A stretch of 9,351 nt of DNA from Rhodospirillales bacterium (GCA_016187325.1 JACPJY010000352.1:1-9351), one strand, 5' to 3'. Numbered from the stretch's first letter, positions 1-6,489 are shown. Numbers and translations: made by a program. Notes: generated from the sequence alone by a model not told the origin.

Positions 1-359
1 AAGGTGCGTCCCAGCCCTTTCTCGACGCGGCCGAGCGCCTTCTCGACGCCGGCCTTGAGCGAGGCCGGATAGTCGCCGCCGGTGCAGGTGAAGTGCGTGC
101 ACACCTCGGTGGTGATGGTGAAGCCGGGCGGCACCGGCAAGCCGAGCCGGCTCATCTCGGCGAGGCCCGCCCCCTTGCCGCCGAGCAGGTTGCGCATGGT
201 GGCCCGGCCCTCGGCGGCGCTGGCGCCGAATTCGTAGATCCACTTGCCGCGCTTCCGCTGTTTCGGGGCGGCCTTACGGACGGCCGCCTTCCTTGCCGGC
301 TTGCGGCGCGTCGTGGTTTTAATCTTGTTGATCTTGTTCTTGGGCTTGGTCCTTTTCAT
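1..359 (-). CDS. ppdK: Pyruvate, phosphate dikinase, N-terminal part (runs off left edge)
   Basis: PPDK interconverts pyruvate + ATP + Pi and PEP + AMP + PPi in the cytoplasm. Only the first 119 codons are present. From about residue 39 the protein matches the start of the family's ATP-grasp domain: KWIYEFG, then NLLGGKGAGLAEM (the lysine here corresponds to the conserved nucleotide-binding lysine) and GLPVPPGFTITTEVC. The ATG at 359-357 overlaps the glyS stop as ATGA, so the two genes are probably translationally coupled; a GGAG lies 4 bases upstream of the start. Residues 1-38 are an extra, very basic segment (18 Lys/Arg in the first 37 residues, no acidic residue) rich in K, R, A and T. 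No ATG, GTG or TTG codon occurs between residue 1 and the conserved domain, so this start is close to forced. Identity is secure; the role of the extension is unknown. Confidence 0.95.
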   Translation of the reverse strand, partial: MKRTKPKNKINKIKTTTRRKPARKAAVRKAAPKQRKRGKWIYEFGASAAEGRATMRNLLGGKGAGLAEMSRLGLPVPPGFTITTEVCTHFTCTGGDYPASLKAGVEKALGRVEKGLGRT

Positions 360-2587
360 CGCTCTCCGCCTTCGAGTTTCGAGAAATCGGCCACCCGGTC
401 GAGGGTGGAGCCGATGCCGCTCAGGAGCCGCAACCGGTTCTCCCGCAGCTTCGCGTCGTCGCAGTTGACCGTCACGTGATCGAAAAAGTCGTCCACCGGC
501 CGCCTCAGCCTGGCGAGCGCCGCCATTGCCGTCGTGAAGTCCTCGTTCTTCAGCGCCTCGACGGCGGCCTCCGTGGCGGCGGCGAGAAAGGTGGCGAGCA
601 TGCGCTCCTCGTCTTCGGCGAGCAGCGTGAGATCGTAGGCGCCGTCGTAGCGCTTCTTGTCTTTCTTCTCCTCGATGCGGACGATGTTGGCGGCGCGCTT
701 GTAGGCGACATGCAGGTTGGCGCCGTCGCTCGACTTCAGGAACTTGGCCAAAGCGTCGACGCGGGCGAGCAGGCGCGCCAGGTCGTCTTCCTTGCCGCCG
801 CCGGGTTTTTCCACCGCGAATACCGCGTCGATCAGGTCATGACGGATGCCTTTCTCCCTAAGATGCACCTTCAGACGGTCGTTTAAGAAAGCGAGGATCG
901 AATAGCCAAAATCTCGATACGGGTAATATTTGGTTCCAGCTTCTAGTACTTTTTTTTCGTTCAATTGCGCGATTTTTGCGGCGGCACTCCAAACGGTCTT
1001 AGAAAAATCCAATCCGGTCTTTTCATGCGCGTTAATAGCACTAAGAATTATCTCCCCGAATGGCACACGAAGCTGGTTGTCAATGACCAGCCTTATCACG
1101 CCAAGCGCGGCGCGGCGCAGCGCGAATGGATCGCGCGAGCCGGTCGGTCTTTCATCAATGGCCCAAAAGCCAACAAGGGTGTCGATCTTGTCGGCTAAGG
1201 CGACCGCAACACTGACCGGTTTCGACGGGCAGTCGTCGGCGGGGCCTTGCGGTGAATAGTGCTCGGCGATGGCGGCGGCGACGTCCGGCTTCTCGCCGTC
1301 GTGGAGGGCGTAGTAGCGGCCCATCACGCCCTGCAGCTCCGGGAACTCGCCGACCATGCCCGACGACAGGTCCGCCTTGGCCAGCGTCGCGGCGCGGGCC
1401 GCGTCGGCCGGGTCGGCCTTGCAGTGGCGGGCGAGAGTCTCGGCCAGGGCGGTAATGCGTCCGACCTTGTCCCACACGGTGCCGAGCTTGGCGTGGAAAA
1501 CCCGGCCGCCGAGCTCGCCGACCCGGCTTTCCAGCCTGCGCTTGCGATCCTGGTCCCAGAATAACCGCGCGTCGGCGAGCCGCGCCCTCAGCACCCGCTC
1601 GTTGCCGGCGACCGCCGCCTTGCCGCCGTCGCGGGTGTCGGTGTTGAGGATGACGATGAACCTTGGTGCCAGCCGGCCCTTCGCGTCGGTAAGCGTGAAA
1701 TACTTCTGGTGATGGCGCATCACCGTGGTCAGCAGCTCCGGCGGCAGCTCCATGAACGCGTTATCGATGGCGCCCAGCTTGGCGACCGGCCATTCCACTA
1801 AACCCACCACTTCGTCGAGCAGCCCGGGATCGCGTTTCAGCTTCAGGCCGGCCTTTTTCGCCAGCTTTTCGGCCTCGGCCTGGATCTTTTCCCGCCGCTC
1901 GGCCGGGTCGAGAATGACCTTGGCCTTTCTCAGCTTCGCCTTGTAGTCGGCGAAGTTTTTAACCTTGAACGGCTTCGGCGTCAGGAACGGATGGCCGGTC
2001 GTCGTGTCGCTAGCGAAAATGGTGTTTTTCTCAGTCGGATTTTGCACAACTTGCATCGAGTGGATCATATGATATTTGAAGTTCAAATTTTCTCCGTTGA
2101 ATATCGCCAAGATACCGCGCATCGGCCGAATCCAAAGCTGCGTTTGGCCGGATACCCAACGCATCGATTTTGGCCAGGGGATATGATCTAGAACGTCGCA
2201 AATAATTAGTCGAAGCTCACTCGCCGCTTGCCTGGGCATAGTTGAGGCTTCAAAGAAGTAAAATGTTCCCTTCTCAGTTTCGCGTTTCACTATTCCTTCA
2301 TCATTTACACTCGATCGCCTTAAAGACTTTAGGAAGCCATCAATGGCCTGTTGCGGCGCATCGACTCTCGGACCACGGCGGACCTCTTTTCCGGGCTGCG
2401 GTTTCTCAGGTAGCCCGTCGACGACCAGGGCCAGCCGGCGCGGCGTCGCGAACGCTTCGGCCTTGGTGAACGACAGCCCGGCCGCCTTCAGGCCGTCGCA
2501 GACGAGGCGCTTCAAATCCTCCGCCGCGCGCGCCTGCATGCGGGCCGGGATCTCCTCGCTTAACAGCTCCAGCAGCAGCTCGGGCAT
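356..2587 (-). CDS. glyS: Glycyl-tRNA synthetase, beta subunit
   Basis: Beta subunit of the bacterial alpha2-beta2 glycyl-tRNA synthetase, which charges tRNA-Gly; the beta chain provides tRNA recognition. At 743 residues it is full length (family about 690-750). Landmarks: LLLELLSEEIPARMQ at 4-18, PWPKSMRW at 137-144, RHHQKYFTLTDAKGR at 291-305, GNERVLRARLADARLFW at 328-344, MVGEFPELQGVMGRYYA at 411-427, DPFALRRAALGVIRL at 486-500, then a DALR-like anticodon-binding tail with KRAANIVRIEEKK at 630-642 and NRLRLLSGIGSTLDRVADFSKLEG at the end. The ATG lies 3 bp after the glyQ stop, with only a weak AAGGG upstream, so coupling to glyQ is likely. Base composition is mosaic: 2041-2340 (about 45% GC) and 901-1080 (about 43%) are much more AT-rich than neighbouring stretches (about 68-72%). 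Residues about 178-193 look like extra sequence compared with typical alphaproteobacterial GlyS. The frame stays open throughout, so the gene looks functional. Confidence 0.97.
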   Translation of the reverse strand: MPELLLELLSEEIPARMQARAAEDLKRLVCDGLKAAGLSFTKAEAFATPRRLALVVDGLPEKPQPGKEVRRGPRVDAPQQAIDGFLKSLRRSSVNDEGIVKRETEKGTFYFFEASTMPRQAASELRLIICDVLDHIPWPKSMRWVSGQTQLWIRPMRGILAIFNGENLNFKYHMIHSMQVVQNPTEKNTIFASDTTTGHPFLTPKPFKVKNFADYKAKLRKAKVILDPAERREKIQAEAEKLAKKAGLKLKRDPGLLDEVVGLVEWPVAKLGAIDNAFMELPPELLTTVMRHHQKYFTLTDAKGRLAPRFIVILNTDTRDGGKAAVAGNERVLRARLADARLFWDQDRKRRLESRVGELGGRVFHAKLGTVWDKVGRITALAETLARHCKADPADAARAATLAKADLSSGMVGEFPELQGVMGRYYALHDGEKPDVAAAIAEHYSPQGPADDCPSKPVSVAVALADKIDTLVGFWAIDERPTGSRDPFALRRAALGVIRLVIDNQLRVPFGEIILSAINAHEKTGLDFSKTVWSAAAKIAQLNEKKVLEAGTKYYPYRDFGYSILAFLNDRLKVHLREKGIRHDLIDAVFAVEKPGGGKEDDLARLLARVDALAKFLKSSDGANLHVAYKRAANIVRIEEKKDKKRYDGAYDLTLLAEDEERMLATFLAAATEAAVEALKNEDFTTAMAALARLRRPVDDFFDHVTVNCDDAKLRENRLRLLSGIGSTLDRVADFSKLEGGER

Positions 2588-2590
2588 CGC

Positions 2591-3487
2591 TTAAGAGCCC
2601 TTCATCGCGTTCAACCACGCTTCCGCCGCGCCCTTGGCGAGCGCGCGGACGCGGCCGATGTAGCTGGCGCGCTCGGTGACCGACACGGCGCCGCGGGCGT
2701 CGAGCAGGTTGAACAGGTGGCTCGCCTTCAGGCACTGATCGTAGGCCGGCAGCGCCAGGCCGGCGGTGAGCGCCCGGTTGCACTCCTTCTCGGCGTCGGC
2801 GAAGTGGCGCTTCAGCATCTCGGTGTCGGCGACCTCGAAGTTGTAGGCGGAAAACTCCTTCTCGGCGCGCAGGAACACGTCGCCGTAGGTCTTACCGCCT
2901 TTCTTCTTGTCCACCCCGTCCCAGTCGAGGTCGTAGACGTTCTCGACTCCCTGGATGTACATGGCCAGGCGCTCGAGGCCGTAGGTCAGTTCCACCGACA
3001 CCGGGTCGCACTCGATGCCGCCGACCTGCTGGAAATAGGTGAACTGGGTGATCTCCATGCCGTCGCACCACACCTCCCAGCCGAGGCCGGAGGCGCCGAG
3101 GGTCGGGCTCTCCCAGTCGTCCTCGACGAAGCGGATGTCGTGCAGCTTCGGATCGATGCCGAGCTCGGCGAGGCTTTTCAGGTAGACCTTCTGCACGTCG
3201 TCGGGAGACGGCTTCAGGATCACCTGGAACTGGTAATAGTGCTGCAGCCGGTTGGGGTTGTCGCCGTAGCGGCCGTCGGTCGGCCGCCGCGACGGCTGCA
3301 CGTAGGCGGCGTTCCAGGTTTCGGGCCCGAGCGCCCGCAACGCCGTCGCCGGGTGGAAGGTGCCGGCGCCGACCTCCATGTCGTAGGGCTGCAGGATGAC
3401 GCAGCCCTGCCCCGCCCAATAGGCCTGCAGCTTCAGGATCAGCGACTGGAAGTCGGATCGAAGCCTGGGTTTCGACGCTGACGCCAT
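2591..3487 (-). CDS. glyQ: Glycyl-tRNA synthetase, alpha subunit
   Basis: Catalytic alpha subunit of heterotetrameric class II glycyl-tRNA synthetase; it forms glycyl-adenylate and works with GlyS. The 298 residues match the family length (about 290-305). Visible landmarks: LKLQAYWAGQGCVILQPYDM at 18-37, EVGAGTFHPATALRALG at 38-54, the motif 2 region YVQPSRRPTDGRYGDNPNR at 62-80 followed by LQHYYQFQVILKP, the segment GWEVWCDGMEITQFTYFQQ at 136-154, and motif 3 ELTYGLERLAMYIQ at 166-179. The ATG start gives the usual 10-12 residues before the conserved core; its ribosome-binding site is weak (a short AAAG about 11 bases upstream). It is first in the glyQ-glyS-ppdK run, with a promoter-like sequence about 60-90 bp upstream. 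No leader riboswitch or T-box-like structure is apparent in the short upstream region. Confidence 0.97.
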   Translation of the reverse strand: MASASKPRLRSDFQSLILKLQAYWAGQGCVILQPYDMEVGAGTFHPATALRALGPETWNAAYVQPSRRPTDGRYGDNPNRLQHYYQFQVILKPSPDDVQKVYLKSLAELGIDPKLHDIRFVEDDWESPTLGASGLGWEVWCDGMEITQFTYFQQVGGIECDPVSVELTYGLERLAMYIQGVENVYDLDWDGVDKKKGGKTYGDVFLRAEKEFSAYNFEVADTEMLKRHFADAEKECNRALTAGLALPAYDQCLKASHLFNLLDARGAVSVTERASYIGRVRALAKGAAEAWLNAMKGS

Positions 3488-3548
3488 TACGGCGGGGCTT
3501 TCAGACGGTTCTGCGCTCGCGCGCGGGGCTTAAATTCGCTGTCGGGCG

Positions 3549-3577
3549 AAGTTACAAACCACCCGGGAGCCGGTCAA
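3549..3577 (-). promoter_or_regulatory. Candidate sigma-70 promoter for glyQ-glyS-ppdK
   Basis: On the minus strand a -35 box TTGACC (3577-3572) is followed after 17 bases by TAACTT (3554-3549). Transcription would start near 3542, about 55 bases before the glyQ ATG. The -35 match is good (5 of 6) and the spacing ideal; the -10 is weaker. The -35 box lies inside an inverted repeat. Assignment rests on pattern and position only. Confidence 0.5.
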
Positions 3578-3587
3578 GCGGACCGGC
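3569..3587 (-). repeat. Inverted repeat between the small membrane gene and glyQ (operator or weak terminator)
   Basis: Perfect 7-bp arms GCCGGTC and GACCGGC flank a 5-base loop (3576-3580). On the minus strand the stem can be extended by outer G/C pairs past a one-base bulge. It begins 9 bases after the stop of the small gene at 3596-3850 and contains the TTGACC -35 box proposed for glyQ. As RNA it could be a hairpin ending the small gene's transcript, but there is no clean U-run, only a T-rich TGGTTTGTAA further on. As DNA it could be an operator over the -35 box. The sequence does not decide between these. Confidence 0.4.
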
Positions 3588-3595
3588 CCCGGCCT

Positions 3596-3850
3596 TCACC
3601 CGGGATAGGGACAATCGGGCTGGCCGCACGACTTCGGCGCGCCGGCCGCCAGATAGGTGCCGCAGGTCGGGCATTTGATCATGGTCTCGGCATCCGGGTC
3701 GCCGCGCGGCCCCGTCGAGCCGCCCTTCAGCCGTTCGCGGTCCTGCCGCTCGCGCTCGTCCTGGACGCGGCGCAGCCACTTGAAGCCGTACCAGATCAGC
3801 ACGATGACGGCGGCCGTGAACAGCAGCTTGGTGAGGCTGAAGCCGAACAT
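3596..3850 (-). CDS. Small membrane-anchored protein with C-terminal four-cysteine (zinc-ribbon-like) knuckle
   Basis: This 84-residue protein has one hydrophobic N-terminal helix (about residues 5-22, LTKLLFTAAVIVLIWYGF). A charged stretch rich in Arg, Asp and Glu follows (27-42), probably helical and cytoplasmic, then a Gly/Pro linker. The C-terminal end has four cysteines at 60, 63, 75 and 80 (CPTC, then SCGQPDC), spaced CxxC-x11-CxxxxC, which suggests a small metal-binding knuckle. The layout of one membrane helix plus a C-terminal Cys motif recalls the small PP0621-type proteins of proteobacteria; that link is from memory and tentative. The ATG has AAGG 5 bases upstream. It lies on the same strand as glyQ, 108 bp upstream, and divergent from lemA. 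Codon-level GC-richness and the sensible architecture support a real gene; function unknown. Confidence 0.8.
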   Translation of the reverse strand: MFGFSLTKLLFTAAVIVLIWYGFKWLRRVQDERERQDRERLKGGSTGPRGDPDAETMIKCPTCGTYLAAGAPKSCGQPDCPYPG

Positions 3851-3859
3851 GGCGGCCTT

Positions 3860-3886
3860 TCTATAGACCGGGGGTTAAGGGGTCAA
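3860..3886 (-). promoter_or_regulatory. Possible promoter for the small membrane protein gene
   Basis: TTGACC (3886-3881, minus strand) is followed by TATAGA after 15 bases, or by TAGAAA after 17. The -35 box is good, but the first spacing is short and either -10 sits almost on the gene's AAGG ribosome-binding site. Transcription would begin within a few bases of the ATG, implying a nearly leaderless message. Weak call. Confidence 0.25.
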
Positions 3887-3966
3887 GGCGGCGACGCGGG
3901 ACATCTGCTTTGTTGTGTTGGCCGGGTGGTTTTGGCAAGCTCAATCGCGGGGGGTCTGGTGCCCGC

Positions 3967-3974
3967 GAGGGGGG
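3967..3974 (+). promoter_or_regulatory. Ribosome-binding site deciding the lemA start
   Basis: The purine run GAGGGGGG ends 7 bases before the ATG at 3982. It supports that start over an in-frame TTG at 3910, which would put 24 non-conserved residues before the membrane helix. Confidence 0.7.
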
Positions 3975-3981
3975 TATCGAC

Positions 3982-4539
3982 ATGGACGCCTTTACCGTCA
4001 TCCTGATCGCCGTTGCGGTCGTCGGCCTGTGGGTGGTCCTAATCTACAACAGGCTGGTCAAGAACCGGAACCTAGTCGAGGAAGGCTGGAGCGGCATCGA
4101 CGTGCAGTTGAAGCGTCGCGCCAACCTGATCCCCAACCTGATCGAAACGGTCAAGGGCTACATGGCCCACGAGCGCGGCCTGATCGAGGACGTCACCAAG
4201 CTCAGGGTCCAGGCACTCGACGCCAAGCCGCCGGCCGACAAAGGCCGCACCGAGGGAATGCTGGGCGCGGCTTTGGGCAAGCTGTTCGCCGTCGCCGAGA
4301 ACTACCCGGAACTGAAGGCCAACGAGAACTTCATCGAGCTGCATAACTCCCTCGACGAGGTCGAGGAGCAGATCCAGCTTTCCCGGCGCTATTACAACGG
4401 CGCCGTGCGCAACATGAACATCCTGGTCGAGTCGTTCCCGTCCAACCTGATCGCGCGAAGTTTCGGGTTCGTCCAGGCTGAGTTCTTCCAGCTCGACGAC
4501 GCTTCCGAGCGCGCGGTTCCGGAAGTGTCATTCCGGTGA
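3982..4539 (+). CDS. lemA: LemA family membrane-anchored protein
   Basis: LemA proteins are small, helical proteins held in the membrane by one N-terminal helix; their biochemical role is poorly defined. This 185-residue protein has the family length. Residues 4-22 form the membrane helix (FTVILIAVAVVGLWVVLIY), followed by the signature NRLVKNRNLVEEGWSGIDVQ at 23-42, LKRRANLIPNLIETVKGYM at 43-61, then a helical bundle including NSLDEVEEQIQLSRRYYNGA at 122-141 and the C-terminal hallmark ESFPSNLIARSFGF at 150-163 followed by AEFF. The stop overlaps the start of the following DUF2207 gene (GTGA), so the pair is co-translated. This LemA-DUF2207 pairing recurs in many bacteria and suggests one membrane complex. 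No convincing promoter is visible in the 131 bp upstream. Family assignment is secure; function is not. Confidence 0.95.
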   Translation: MDAFTVILIAVAVVGLWVVLIYNRLVKNRNLVEEGWSGIDVQLKRRANLIPNLIETVKGYMAHERGLIEDVTKLRVQALDAKPPADKGRTEGMLGAALGKLFAVAENYPELKANENFIELHNSLDEVEEQIQLSRRYYNGAVRNMNILVESFPSNLIARSFGFVQAEFFQLDDASERAVPEVSFR

Positions 4540-6485
4540 GCGATCCGGGCCCGGCAAGCGCCGCCCGCCGCCGGTTGCTGATCGGCCTCGCCGTCGTCGC
4601 CTTCGGTGCCGCCAGCATCGCAAGCGGCGCGCGCGCCGACCGCCATGAGGAGATTCTCGCGTTCGTCGGCCGCGTCGTCGTCCACGCCGACGCGACGCTG
4701 ACGGTGACCGAGACCATCCGGGTACGGGCCGCGGGCAGAGAGATCAAGCGCGGCATCTACCGTGATTTCCCGACCACGTACCGCGACCGGTTCGGCATCG
4801 CCAAGCGGGTCGGCTTCCGGATCAAAAGCGTCGAGCGCGACGGCCTGCCGCTCGCGTACTGGACGGAGCAACGCGGCGGCGGCGTCCGCGTCTACATGGG
4901 CAGGAAGGACATCCGCATCGCGCCCGGCGTCTACACCTACGGCCTGACCTACCGCACCGACCGGCAGATCGGCTATTTCGACACCGTCGACGAGATCTAC
5001 TGGAACGTCACCGGCAACGACTGGGCGTTCGACATCCGCCGCGCCGAGGCGGTGATGGTGCCGCCGCCCGGCGCCGCAGCGGTGCAGTACACCGCTTTCA
5101 CCGGGCCACGCGGCGCCCAAGGCCGCGACTTCGAGGTGACGACGGCGCCCGACGGCAACCTTCGCTTCGTCACCACGCGAACGCTCGGCCGCGGCGAGGG
5201 ACTGACCGTCGCCATCGGCTGGCCGAAGGGGTTCGTCGTCGAGCCCGGCAGCGCCGAGAAGGCGGCGACGGCGATCCGCGACAACCTGACGCTGGTCGCC
5301 GCCGTCATCGGGTTGCTGCTGGTGATTGCCTATTACCTGTGGGCGTGGGATCGGGTCGGCCGTGACCCGAAGGCCGGCACCATCGTGCCGCTGTTCGGGC
5401 CACCCGAGGGGTTTTCGCCCGCCGCCACCCGGACGCTGGTGCGCATGGGCACCGACGACAAGGCGTTCGCCGCCGCCGTTGTCAGCATGGCGGTCAAGGG
5501 CTACCTGAAGATCGACGAGAAGAGCGGCGGTTTCGCCGTGCAGCGCGTTTCCGACGACGACTCCATGCTGTCGCCGGGTGAAAAGGCGCTGGCCCGGAAG
5601 CTGTGCCCGTCGCGCGCCTGGGTCGAAATCTCGGTGACCAACCACAAGAGGATCAGCGACACCAAGAAGGCGCTGGAAGCGAAATTGAAGCAGGAGCTGC
5701 ACAAGATCTACTTCAACACCAACCGCCGGTACCTCATCCCCGGCGCGGCGTTGACGGTGCTGACCATCGTCGCAGTCGCCCTGGCGTCCGCGGACACGGC
5801 GACCGTGTTCATCGTCGGCTTTCTCGCCGTGTGGCTGTCCGTCTGGACGTCCGCCGTCTTAGGCTTCATCATGGCCAGTGTCCACGGCTGGCGAACGGCG
5901 CTGAGCGGCCGGTTGAAAGACGTTTCCGCCGCGATCGTCGTCACCGCGTTCGCCGTCGGATTCCTCGCCGGCGAGGTGATGGGCGTCTTCTTCCTGGCTG
6001 AGGCGACGTCGCCCGCAGCGGCGGCGATCCTGTTGGCGACCGCCCTGATGATCCCCCTGTTCTACGGGCTGTTGAAGGCGCCGACGCTGAAAGGCCGCCG
6101 AATCCTCGACGAGATCGAGGGCTTCAAGATGTACCTATCGACGGCCGAGAAGGAGCGGCTCGAAACCCTGCACCCGCCTGAGGACACGCCGGAACTGTTC
6201 GAAAAATACCTGCCCTACGCCCTGGCGCTCGGGGTCGAGAACCAGTGGAGCGAGCGCTTCGCCGACGTGCTCGCCGCGACCGAGCCGGCCGAGGGCGGCG
6301 GCTACCATCCCGGCTGGTACAGCGGCCGCGCCTGGAGCGGCCAAGGCGTCGGCAACTTCGGCAACACGCTCGGCGGCTCGCTCTCAAGCGCGCTGGCATC
6401 GTCGGCGGCGGGACCGGTGAGCAGCGGCTCGGGCGGCGGCGGTTCCGGCGGCGGCGGTGGCGGCGGCGGTGGCGGCGGGTTCTAG
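4536..6485 (+). CDS. DUF2207 family multi-pass membrane protein
   Basis: This 649-residue membrane protein of the DUF2207 family has no defined biochemical function. A signal peptide is visible at 1-34 (RRR, hydrophobic core, then ASGARA before Asp35). The exported DUF2207 beta domain spans about 38-235, with RGIYRDFPTTY starting at 72 and DEIYWNVTGNDWAFDI from 152. A membrane helix follows at about 251-271, then a cytoplasmic winged-helix-like stretch (about 285-395). Four more hydrophobic segments lie at about 402-419, 423-447, 463-487 and 493-514. The cytoplasmic tail carries FKMYLSTAEKERL (530-542) and ELFEKYLPYALALGVENQW (553-571), typical of the family. It ends in a nearly pure Gly/Ser tail (629-649) closing with Phe, also common in these proteins. 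The start is GTG at 4536, inside the lemA stop; no ATG would keep the signal peptide intact. It converges on the S49 peptidase gene with 4 bp between the stops. Confidence 0.93.
   Translation: MSDPGPASAARRRLLIGLAVVAFGAASIASGARADRHEEILAFVGRVVVHADATLTVTETIRVRAAGREIKRGIYRDFPTTYRDRFGIAKRVGFRIKSVERDGLPLAYWTEQRGGGVRVYMGRKDIRIAPGVYTYGLTYRTDRQIGYFDTVDEIYWNVTGNDWAFDIRRAEAVMVPPPGAAAVQYTAFTGPRGAQGRDFEVTTAPDGNLRFVTTRTLGRGEGLTVAIGWPKGFVVEPGSAEKAATAIRDNLTLVAAVIGLLLVIAYYLWAWDRVGRDPKAGTIVPLFGPPEGFSPAATRTLVRMGTDDKAFAAAVVSMAVKGYLKIDEKSGGFAVQRVSDDDSMLSPGEKALARKLCPSRAWVEISVTNHKRISDTKKALEAKLKQELHKIYFNTNRRYLIPGAALTVLTIVAVALASADTATVFIVGFLAVWLSVWTSAVLGFIMASVHGWRTALSGRLKDVSAAIVVTAFAVGFLAGEVMGVFFLAEATSPAAAAILLATALMIPLFYGLLKAPTLKGRRILDEIEGFKMYLSTAEKERLETLHPPEDTPELFEKYLPYALALGVENQWSERFADVLAATEPAEGGGYHPGWYSGRAWSGQGVGNFGNTLGGSLSSALASSAAGPVSSGSGGGGSGGGGGGGGGGGF
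6431..6479 (+). repeat. GGC/GGT low-complexity tract encoding the Gly-rich tail
   Basis: An almost uninterrupted run of GGC and GGT codons with one serine codon encodes the C-terminal polyglycine of the DUF2207 protein. Codon variation (GGC, GGT, GGG) is limited, so the tract could change length by replication slippage in 3-bp steps without breaking the frame. It ends 3 bases before the stop codon and 11 bases before the stop of the opposing peptidase gene. Confidence 0.8.
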
Positions 6486-6489
6486 GCGG

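Noticed and set aside
2041..2080. Promoter-like TTGCAC...CATATGATAT within the AT-rich part of glyS
   Set aside because: AT-rich DNA produces such matches easily; spacing is not ideal, and it would drive antisense RNA with no gene downstream.
2717..3481. Long open frame on the plus strand (254 codons) opposite glyQ
   Set aside because: It mirrors glyQ in a GC-rich gene, where antisense frames stay open by codon bias. The translation is low-complexity (V, L, G, H, R) with no recognisable domain, while the glyQ frame is unmistakable.
3488..3595. Possible T-box or glycine riboswitch before glyQ
   Set aside because: The predicted leader is about 55 bases, too short for either, and shows no T-box or glycine-aptamer consensus.
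3905..3965. Sigma-54-like or sigma-70 promoter upstream of lemA (TGGCC...TGGCA)
   Set aside because: The GG and GC elements are not 10 bases apart as sigma-54 requires, and no sigma-70 pair with good boxes and spacing is found.
3910..3981. Upstream TTG start for lemA adding 24 residues
   Set aside because: It would precede the membrane helix with non-conserved sequence; the ATG at 3982 has a strong ribosome-binding site and gives the usual LemA N-terminus.
4392..5702. 436-codon open frame on the minus strand across lemA and the DUF2207 gene
   Set aside because: Both plus-strand genes have clear family motifs. The antisense product is rich in A, G, R, D and V without a domain, signal or ribosome-binding logic.
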